Shown one piece after another: positions 8,647-18,000 of a DNA stretch of 64,000 nucleotides. The notes under the pieces were generated by a model. That model saw only the letters and a list, made by a program, of their open reading frames with translations, was not told where the DNA came from and made no database searches. Positions within the stretch are counted from its first letter, which is position 1. Each line of letters opens with the position of its first letter. The stretch covers positions 62,001 through 126,000 of the forward strand of contig DBYZ01000008.1 of assembly GCA_002311655.1 (NCBI GenBank), in the 5' to 3' direction. The translations under genes and the position numbers were made by a program. Source of the DNA: Bacteroidales bacterium UBA1173. Lineage in GTDB: Bacteria > Bacteroidota > Bacteroidia > Bacteroidales > F082.

Positions 8647-10875
8647 TCAGTTTCGTTTTCCTATTCTCTCAACTTTTTTTACAAGCTCGAGCTTCTTGAT
8701 CTTATCTATAAGATTTTCAAGGGTTTTGAGGTTATTGACGTAGACCGAGACCGTTGCCACGACCATGCCGCCTTCGATTTTCATCTCCATCGCCTGCATG
8801 TCGAGTTTTTCTTGATTTGTGATGGTATCGAACAAGGTCGCGCCGAAGCCCATCTTATTGACAGCCAATATCTTAAGAGTGGCAAGAAATGCAAAATCGT
8901 CGCCAAACTGCCAACGTGCCTTGACGATGCTCTCGCCGTAGCGTGACATCAGTTTCATAGCCTCGGGACAGTCTGGATGATGTATCTGGACAGGCTCTCC
9001 CGGGAGGCTTATCGCCACCACGTCGTCGCCTGGAATCGGGTTGCAGCATGTGGAGATGACGTAGCCCGAAACGCCGTTTTCGTCAGTCTTGTCCTGCTCG
9101 TCGGTTTTCTTTTGCGATGATGGGCGAACGAAGCCCAGAGTAAGATATTTCACAAGGTAATCCGACCAGTGAGAGTCGTTGGTTTTCAAGCAGTTTTCAA
9201 TGTCCTGCTGACCTATTTTATGCACCGCTACATAATAATAAAGGTCGTTGCGGGTGGCAAGATTAAACTTCTCAGCAAGGAAGTTGCGATTTTGCCTGCT
9301 GAAGTCGACATGAGCATGCTCAAAATACTCACGAAGCATCGTTTTGCCCTTTTCCTTAAAGGCTTTGCGGAAATCCTTGATGCCGTTTTTAAGGCGGCTC
9401 TTGGCACCTGAAGTGGCGAGATAGTCGAACCATTTCTCCTGCGGTTCCTGAAATTCCGAAGTTATCACCTCCACCTGGTCGCCCATCTTCAACTCCGTCT
9501 GAATCGGCGACAGTTTTTTGTTGATGTTCGCGCCCACGCAGTGGTTGCCGAGGTCGGTGTGGATGTTATATGCGAAATCCAGCACCGTGGAGCCTTTCGG
9601 CATGGTTATCTTGTCGCCTTTCGGGGTAAAGACGAATATCTCGTCGTTGAAAAGGTCGAGTTTGAAACTGTCAATAAATTCAATGGCTGACACATGGTTC
9701 TCATCGGCTTGCTGCACGAGGTTACGCACCACTTTCATCCAGAGGTCGAGTCCCGACTCGGCGTTGGAGTTCTGGTCGCGGTATTTCCAATAAGCCGCGA
9801 AGCCGTTTTCCGCAATCTCGTCCATGCGCTCGGTACGAATCTGCGTCTCGATCCAGTTACCCTGTTTGTTCATAAACACGGCATGAATCGACGAGTATCC
9901 GTTGGTTTTCGGGAACGACACCCAGTCGCGCATTTTTTTATTGTCGGGGTAATAATACTTCGTGAAGACAGCGAATGTCTCCCAGCACTTAACCTTTTCA
10001 TCCTCAATGTTTTGGCAGTCGATGATGATACGTGCCACATAGACGTCGTAGACCTCTTCGAGCGACATCCCGAACTTCACCATACGTTCCCAGACGGAGC
10101 TCACGTTACGTTCTATCGCCATGGTTCGCACCTTGATACCACGTTGTTCCAGCTCGGCTTTCACAGGAGCTAGGAACTCCTCCAGCTCATTGATTTTCCT
10201 TTCTCTAACCTCGCAAAGCTGTTTCTGCACCGACTCAAAGACCTGTGGGTTGATATATCTCAGGCAGAGGTCATCGAGTTCGACTTTCACTTTGTAAAGA
10301 CCAAGACGATAAGCTATCGGGGCGTAGATCTGTGTCGTCTCGGATGCTATTTTCAGCTGTTTGTGATGAGGCATCGAGCTGAGGGTTCGCATGTTATGCA
10401 GGCGGTCGGCGAGTTTCACGAGTATGACGCGGATGTCGTACGACATGCTCATGATGATCTTTCGGAATGTCTCGGCCTGCAGGCTTTTGGCGCCTTCTTT
10501 GAAGTCTTCGCTTGTGAGTTTGGTGACGCCATCCACTATTTTCGCCACTTTGTCGCCAAAGTGTTCGCTGATATATTCGAGCGTGTAGTCGGTGTCCTCC
10601 ACCACATCGTGCAGCAGTGCGCAGATGATGGAAGTGCGACCCATCCCCATCTCGCCCGCTATGATTGTCGCCACAGCGAGCGGGTGGTACATATAAGGTT
10701 CGCCCGAGCGTCGGCGTGCGTCTTTATGGGCGTTGGCGGCGAGAAGGTAAGCCTCGGTCACCAGAGCCACGTCCTGCTCGTTTTTCCTTGATTTCCAGCA
10801 CTGTAAAAGCTCATTGAACTGCCTGTCGAGTTCAATTTTCTCATCTTGCGAATAAGTATCCGGAAGGGTCATCAT
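8647..10875 (-). CDS. rel: Long RelA/SpoT homologue ((p)ppGpp hydrolase/synthetase)
   Basis: 742 residues from the ATG at 10875. An in-frame extension to 11019 exists, but a -7 element at 10909-10916 lies inside it, so the shorter start is preferred. Domains in order: HD hydrolase (about 40-190, with YHPLAVA and LLHDVVED, whose His and Asp bind Mn), synthetase (about 230-345, with EVYDVYVARIII, NGYSSIHAVF and ETQIRTERMDE), TGS (about 405-465) and a C-terminal ACT-like regulatory domain (last ~75). The enzyme makes or removes the stringent-response alarmone. Oddly, the usual GRxK motif at the start of the synthetase domain reads AIER here, so the Arg that normally holds ATP is absent; hydrolysis may be the main activity. 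The downstream order is rel then purA. Confidence 0.9.
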   Translation of the reverse strand: MMTLPDTYSQDEKIELDRQFNELLQCWKSRKNEQDVALVTEAYLLAANAHKDARRRSGEPYMYHPLAVATIIAGEMGMGRTSIICALLHDVVEDTDYTLEYISEHFGDKVAKIVDGVTKLTSEDFKEGAKSLQAETFRKIIMSMSYDIRVILVKLADRLHNMRTLSSMPHHKQLKIASETTQIYAPIAYRLGLYKVKVELDDLCLRYINPQVFESVQKQLCEVRERKINELEEFLAPVKAELEQRGIKVRTMAIERNVSSVWERMVKFGMSLEEVYDVYVARIIIDCQNIEDEKVKCWETFAVFTKYYYPDNKKMRDWVSFPKTNGYSSIHAVFMNKQGNWIETQIRTERMDEIAENGFAAYWKYRDQNSNAESGLDLWMKVVRNLVQQADENHVSAIEFIDSFKLDLFNDEIFVFTPKGDKITMPKGSTVLDFAYNIHTDLGNHCVGANINKKLSPIQTELKMGDQVEVITSEFQEPQEKWFDYLATSGAKSRLKNGIKDFRKAFKEKGKTMLREYFEHAHVDFSRQNRNFLAEKFNLATRNDLYYYVAVHKIGQQDIENCLKTNDSHWSDYLVKYLTLGFVRPSSQKKTDEQDKTDENGVSGYVISTCCNPIPGDDVVAISLPGEPVQIHHPDCPEAMKLMSRYGESIVKARWQFGDDFAFLATLKILAVNKMGFGATLFDTITNQEKLDMQAMEMKIEGGMVVATVSVYVNNLKTLENLIDKIKKLELVKKVERIGKRN

Positions 10876-10908
10876 AATCTCAAAAGTTTTCAACAAAAAA
10901 AAATCACG

Positions 10909-10916
10909 CAAAAATA
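10909..10916 (-). promoter_or_regulatory. Promoter -7 element, rel
   Basis: Minus-strand TATTTTTG, 33 bases upstream of the ATG at 10875. It rules out the longer start at 11019. Confidence 0.6.
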
Positions 10917-10983
10917 CAAAGGAATTATGAGAAAAGCAAGGAATATTTTGAAAATTTTTGTTGAACATATTATTATTTTTTTT

Positions 10984-10991
10984 TATTTTTG
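10984..10991 (+). promoter_or_regulatory. Promoter -7 element, YhcG-like gene
   Basis: TATTTTTG followed by C, with a TTG 23 bases upstream (10961) in the -33 position. The leader would be about 60 bases. Confidence 0.6.
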
Positions 10992-11059
10992 CAGTTGATT
11001 TCATGTTGTATAGCAACACTACTACACTTACAAAGTATTTAATTTATAAACCATAATTT

Positions 11060-11932
11060 ATGAACGGCTCACAAATCACTAAAAATTCTTCCGCTATTCA
11101 GTTTAACGAATATTCACAATTGGTTGAAAAAATCTCTTTGCTATGGGACAATGCCAAAACCAATGCAGCATACGCTGTCAACACCGAATTGTTATTGGCA
11201 AACTGGCAAACGGGACAATATATCGTGGAATTTGAGCAAAACGGAAAAGCAAGAGCCGAATATGGCGCACAATTATTGATTAACCTATCCAAAGATCTTA
11301 CAGCCAAACACGGCAGGGGATTCAGCCGCTCCAATTTAACCTATATGCGCAAACTATATCTTGCTTTTCCAAAATGTGAGACACTGTCTCACAAATTGAC
11401 ATGGAGCCATTATTTTGAATTACTCAAATGTGATGACCCATTAGAATTGCAATTCTACTATACCGAAGCGATAAAAGAAAGTTGGAAAGTTCGGGAACTA
11501 AAACGGCAAATCAAAAGTTCTCTTTTCCAGCGTTTGGCTCTTAGCACTGACAAGGCAGGTATCTTATCTCTGGCGACAGAAGGACATCAAGTTATGACTG
11601 CTGATGATATAATACACGATCCATACGTGTTGGAATTCGCTGGATTACCGAAGAAACGAAAATACAAAGAAGCAGAGCTTGAAGATGCATTAAAAGCGAA
11701 ACATGAAGACATCGGGCAAATGAATCTTTATCTGAATTATTTCAAAACAGAAATATGCCAATCTGACGACAATCCCCCAATTGGAATTGTTTTGGGAGCC
11801 AAGAAAGACGAGCTTCTTATGGAGTATGCCATGCAAGGTATTACCAACCAGTTATTTGCCGCCAGATATCAATTGTATTTGCCAAAACGAGAAGAGCTAC
11901 AAGCACAACTTGACCGAATGCTTGAGGATTAA
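11060..11932 (+). CDS. YhcG (DUF1016) family protein lacking its nuclease core
   Basis: 290 residues against about 340-375 for intact members. The N-terminal half (residues about 15-175) is a complete DUF1016 helical DNA-binding domain (NWQTGQYIVEFEQ, YGAQLLINLSKDL, GRGFSRSNLTYMRK, SWKVRELKRQI). The C-terminal half should be a PDDEXK nuclease. After YKEAELEDAL the sequence jumps straight to KAKHEDIGQMNLYLNYF; the stretch of about 50 residues that normally carries the catalytic Asp and the ExK strand is missing, in frame. The end (NPPIGIVLGAKKDELLMEYA) is intact. The protein may still bind DNA but should not cut it. It is alone, with its own promoter and no restriction-modification neighbours. 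It may be a decaying gene. Confidence 0.75.
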   Translation: MNGSQITKNSSAIQFNEYSQLVEKISLLWDNAKTNAAYAVNTELLLANWQTGQYIVEFEQNGKARAEYGAQLLINLSKDLTAKHGRGFSRSNLTYMRKLYLAFPKCETLSHKLTWSHYFELLKCDDPLELQFYYTEAIKESWKVRELKRQIKSSLFQRLALSTDKAGILSLATEGHQVMTADDIIHDPYVLEFAGLPKKRKYKEAELEDALKAKHEDIGQMNLYLNYFKTEICQSDDNPPIGIVLGAKKDELLMEYAMQGITNQLFAARYQLYLPKREELQAQLDRMLED

Positions 11933-11993
11933 TAACTTCGGTGAGACCCGTATTTGTTTTCACATTCCTTGTCGTACCTATTATTATTTTTTG

Positions 11994-12001
11994 TAATTTT
12001 G
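11994..12001 (+). promoter_or_regulatory. Promoter -7 element, first giant surface protein
   Basis: TAATTTTG followed by C, with TTG at 11969-11971 as a possible -33 element. The predicted leader is about 75 bases. Confidence 0.6.
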
Positions 12002-12041
12002 CGCGCTTTAAAGTACGCCCCCTATAAGTGCTTTAAGCGCG
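12002..12041 (+). promoter_or_regulatory. Leader hairpin of the first giant gene
   Basis: CGCGCTTTAAAG (12002-12013) pairs with CTTTAAGCGCG (12031-12041) with one bulge, right at the expected 5' end of the mRNA. It may stabilise the long transcript; a regulatory role is a guess. Confidence 0.4.
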
Positions 12042-12084
12042 ACTGATATAACTAATTGAAGATTAACTAACTAAATAAATTATC

Positions 12085-15000
12085 ATGAAGAAAAGGTTTT
12101 TACTTCTAATGCTGTTCGTGGCGTTATTGGCGCCGTGGGCGGTGAAGGGACAAAACACCGTTTACCAAAAGGTAACACAATTGTCTGATATTACATCGGA
12201 TGGAACTTATATCTTGGTAAACGAAGCAAACAAAAAAGTCACTTTAACAACAGGTGCAACAACTTCCAGTGGAAATTATTTAAGCACAAGTACAATTACA
12301 ATAACTGATAATCAGATAGATGCATCATCATTGCCTGCCAACACCGCATACCTTACAATTTCAGGTTCTTCGACATACACATTGAAAAACCAAAATGACA
12401 AGTACATATGTGGAACTATCAGCAGTGGTAATTGCAAACTTTATTGGGGAACAAATGATTCGCATTATAATTGGAACATTTCTTTTTCTAATTCTGAAGT
12501 AAGTATAAGAAGAACAGTTGGAAACTCTACAAATTATCTCACTTATAGTTATAGTAACATTGTAGGTTCTACTACCTACACATCTGGTTCCGTTTCTCTT
12601 TTTAAAGCAACTGAAGCAACAGACTATCCTGCTCCGAAGAATCTTACAGTAACTTCAAAAACCGCTCACGAAGCAACTTTAACATGGGCATCGCCAAGCG
12701 AGAACCTTACAGGCTATGCATACCAATACAAGAAAACAGCCGATGAGTCATGGTCTGAATTAGAATCAGTTGGCAGCAGCGTTTTAACTTGCACGATTGA
12801 CGAGTTGGATGCGGAAACAAGTTACGATTTTAGAATAAAGGCTTTGTATGATGACGACCCTGAAATAAATTTCGCTACAACCACTTTCACAACAGAGCCT
12901 TCTTGTCCTGCTCCTACAAATCTGGAATTCACCCTCACTCCTGGAAACGGCTCAAGAGTAACATTAAATTGGACTGAAAACGGAGAAGCGACATCATGGC
13001 AACTCTGCTTAAATGGCGACGAGGAAAACCTCATTGCAATGAACACCAATCCTTTCACATACGATGGATGTACTCCGGAAATTGTCAATACCGCAAAGGT
13101 ACGTGCATATTGTGATGCTACAGATCAAAGCGATTGGAGCAACACTGTGAGTTTTACGCCAACAAGCACATATACCATAACATTGAATGACAACACAAAT
13201 ACAAACTCTTATGTTCCAATTTATGGTTCATATATCGATTATGGCACGCGCAGTCAGTTCATTATTCCAGCTTCAGCCCTTTCAGAGATACAATGGGCAA
13301 CATTATCAAAACTGACTTTTTACAACGCAACGGCATCAGTTGATTTCGGGACAAGAGAGTTTGCAGTTTACATGAAAGAAGTTAACTATACAACTTTTGA
13401 AACTGCAGCATGTGAGGATTGGAATAGCATGAGCGAGGTCCGTTCAAGCGGCACCATCTCGATCAGCAACAATCAAATGGTTTTGACTTTGACGGCACCA
13501 TATTTGTACAAAGGAGGAAATCTGATGATTGGTATACAGCAAACAGCTTTCAGCAGTAGTACAAAAAGTTTATCATGGTATGGTGTAACACAAACGTCTG
13601 GAACATATACAGCGATATATAACAATGCGAATAGCAGTCACGTATGGAGTACTACATACTCTCGTCAAACATTCCTACCAAAGGTTACCATTGATTATAC
13701 ACCTGGTGAAGAACCATCATGTTTGCCTGTTACTTTAGGCGATTATACCGCTACATCATCAACTGCCGCAATCAATTGGACATCGAATGGTGAGGAAACA
13801 TCATGGAACGTGAGATGGAGAATAAATGGTTCGTCAGATGCATACAATACCGCCGTAGCGACTTCCTATTCGTATGAGATTACAGGCTTGAACGGCTTGA
13901 CAACCTACGAATATGGTGTCCAAGCAATATGCGAAGAGTTGAGCGACTGGACAAGCAGCACTTTGATGACCGAATGCGGCGCAAAGAACCTTACATATTT
14001 TTATGGATTCGAGGACGCTACAGATTATGACAATTGTTGGAACAAAGATAATTTTCATTCAAGCACAGGCATTTACAATTCTTACGTAAGAACCGGCTCA
14101 AATTGTTTCAGATTTTATTATAGCACATCGAACGACCCACAAACTTTAATCTCGCCTGAATTGAACACAACATCCAAAGGTGTGAGAGTTGAGTTATACT
14201 ATAGAACACAATCCTCTGGCAGTTATTACGAACAAAAATTCAAGGTGGGTTATTCAACTACAAGCACCGATGTCGATAGTTTCACCTGGGATGATATGGT
14301 GACAACAACATCAAACACTTATACCCTTTACCAGCATGATTTTGGAGTTGACGGTATCAAATACATTGCTATTCAATATATTTACGACAAATCGTACTCT
14401 TTGTATATCGATGATATAACGCTGTCAGAGGCACCGTCATGCTTCAAGCCGACTGGACTTACAGCAAGCAATGCGACATCATCAACTGTAAATTTGAGCT
14501 GGACACCAGGCAGCGTAGAACAAGACCACTGGGATATTTACTATTCGACAAGCTCAACGGCTCCAACTTCAACAACCGTATTGGATGAGACGAATTCAAG
14601 AATTAATATTGACCAGAATCCTTACATTTTGACAGGTCTTGAATCCAACACCACATATTATGTTTGGGTACGCGGTAACTGCGGCAGCGGCGATGTGAGC
14701 GAATGGAGCGATGTTGAAGATTTCCAAACAGAATGTAACGCATATCCTATTCCTTATGAATACGGCTTTGAAGAAGAAGAGGCCAGCGATATGGACTGCT
14801 GGACAATGACAAACTGCAATACTTCTACAGGAAGAACAGCAACAGACAAGAGAACAGGTTCATATGGCTTTGGATTTAACCGTAATTCATTATACGACCC
14901 ACAATATCTGATAACGCCTGAATTAAGTGGCACTTCAGCAGGCGTACACATTGAGTTTTATTACAAACATAGTGCAAACACATGTAACTTCCAAGTCGGT

Positions 15001-18000
15001 CATTCAACAACAACAAAAGATGTCGCATCAGCTTTCACATGGAGCGAAGAGGTGTCGAATCCGTCAAGTAGTTATGTGTATTTTGAATATGATTTCCCAG
15101 AAAACACCAAATATATCTGCATCAGATATAACGCCACAACATGGACATCGTTATACATTGATGACATAAAAATCACTGCGATACCAACATGTAAGAAGCC
15201 AACAGGGCTTACAGCAAGCGATGCCACATCATCAACTGTAAATTTGAGCTGGACACCAGGCAGTGTGGGACAAGACCACTGGGACATATACTATTCGACA
15301 AGCTCGACAGCACCAACTTCAACAACTGTTTTGGACGAGACGAACTCAAGAATTAATATCGACGAAAATCCTTATATATTGACAGGTCTTGAAGGCTTCA
15401 CCACATATTATGTATGGGTGCGCGGCAACTGCGGCGGTGGTGACGTGAGCGGATGGAGCGAGGGCACAAACTTCCAGACAGAATGCGCTGCATATCCTAT
15501 TCCATATGATTATGGATTTGAAGACGCCTACGACATGAACTGCTGGAAGATGAAGGATGAATATAGTTCAACAGGAAGGATTTCTGGCAACGGACACAAT
15601 TCGTCATCTTATTGTTTCCGATTCTATTATGCTAACACTTATGAAACACAATATCTCATCACGCCAGAATTGAGTGGAGCAACAGAAGGCGTTCACGTTG
15701 AATTTTACTACAAACGTTCTAGCGCCTACAGTGTATCTACATTCCAAGTCGGCTATTCAACTACCACCGACGATGTGGAGGCATTTACATGGAATGAGGC
15801 CACCGGCAATCCTTCAACAACTTACCAATTATTTGAAGAAGATTTTAAATATAACATAAAATATATAGCTATCAAATACAATGCCACATCATACGACAAC
15901 TTGTATATTGACGATATAAGTCTATCTATTGCTCCAACTTGTTCAAGGCCAAAGGCTGTCGCAGCAAGTGCAATTACCACACATACAGCACAACTTGGAT
16001 GGACGGCAGGTTACAGCGACCAAGACCATTGGGACATCTATTACAACACGTCGAACACAGTACCGACAGGCGAGACAGTTCCATCAATCGAAAACACTGG
16101 AAACAACCCTCAAGAGTTGACGGGATTGCTTAAGAACACTATGTACTATGCATGGGTACGTGGTAATTGCGGTGGCAGTGTCAGCGAATGGAGCAAGTTG
16201 GAATACAGCTTCATAACTCTCGACCTAATCGCTCCTGATGGTTTATTAGCGACTAATATCACCGCCAATTCGGCAACCGTTTCGTGGAATGCCGTTGCAA
16301 CCAACGACAACCATGCAAGCTATGAGTTGTATTACTCAACATCGAGCTCTACGCCGTCAGATACTCCAGAGACAGGCGACAACTACATTACAGGTATCGC
16401 TGAAACATCATACACATTAGACAACGTGCTTGATGAAGCCACTACATATTACGTATGGGTACGCGACAATTGTGGAAGCGACGGCAACACTGCATGGAGT
16501 AGTCCTATCAACTTCCCAACAAATCAAACACCTGTCGTTATTGACGATACACATCCTTTCTTTGACGATTTCGAAACTGAAAACAAATGGCTTCTGATTA
16601 ATAAAAACCAGACCAACCAATGGGCTTGGGGCACAGCTGCACACAATGGTGAAGGCTCAACAAAAGCCATTTACATCTCAAACGACGGCGGTGAATCACA
16701 TTATTATAGCATAAGCAACACTTCTGTTTCATTTGCAACAAAGTGTTTCACAATAAGTGAAGGCACCTACTCATTCTCGTACGATTGGATTTCAAACGGC
16801 GAACATGGATCTTGGGATGAATATGACTTCATGCGTGTGGTTTTGGCACCGTCAACCGTATCGCTTTCAGCAGGTACAACACCTTCAGGTTTGACCAAAA
16901 ATACAGTTCCTAAAGGTTGGATTGCCCTTGATGGCGGCTCACAGCTTAACAATAGCGACGAATGGCAGACAAAACGCATAAACGATGTTGAAATAATCAA
17001 TGGTAACTACATATTAGTGATTTATTGGGTTAACGACGGTGGTTCAGGCAACCAGCCTCCAGCGGCAATAGACAACTTCAGCATTGCAACAATGACTTGC
17101 TCTACACCTACCGCATTGCACGACACAGAAACGACATCCACAACAGCTACTTTGGCATGGACCAAGGGCGCTGAAAGCCAGACCCAATGGGAAATCGCAT
17201 ACAAGGATGAAAGTTTCGACCCAAACACCGACACATATTTAACTAAGACAGCCAACACTGACCCGACTGTAGAGCTTACAGGTTTGACACCTGCGACGAC
17301 ATACCATGCATACGTGCGTGCTGTTTGTGACGAAGAAGACTACAGCGACTGGAGTGCAGAAGACACATTCCTCACCGATTGTGGCTCATATACTGTTGAT
17401 AGTGAACATAGTTTCACACAAAGCTTCGATGACGCGACATTCCAGCCATTATGCTGGACATTAGGAGCAGCATGCGAACATGGTGACAACTGGACAAGAA
17501 GCACAACGTACAAACACTCTGGGACGGCAAGTGCTTACAGCTCATATTATGGTACTGTTGAGTTATGGACACCAACTCTTAATATTGATGCCGAATATGC
17601 AAAATTAAGTTTCTGGTCCTATAACACAGGAGCAAGTTATTATACCGGCGGTTCTGACGATGCCGGTGGCTTGAACATCGTGAAAGTGTCAACTGACGGC
17701 GGTTCCACATATACACAGATCTGGTGCCCTGAATCAGTTACACAAAGCTGGGTTGAAACCACTCTTTCATTGGCAGACTATGTCGGACAAGAGATTATCA
17801 TTGCCTTTATCCACGAAGGCGACAATGCCAATGGATGGTATCTCGATGATGTAACAGTAACAGCTTTCGATAAAGTTATTTTTGCTGGAAATTGGCCAAC
17901 TAGCGGTGACATGCCAAGCATCGATGACAATGTGTACATTGCTGGTGATGTTATAATTGAAAACGGTACAGTAGCATATGCTAACAGTATAACTCTGGAA

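Noticed and set aside
10876..11019. N-terminal extension of the rel frame
   Set aside because: A promoter -7 element lies inside it and the sequence is not part of the family.
12001..12084. Riboswitch in the leader of the first giant gene
   Set aside because: Only one simple hairpin; no known aptamer motif could be matched.
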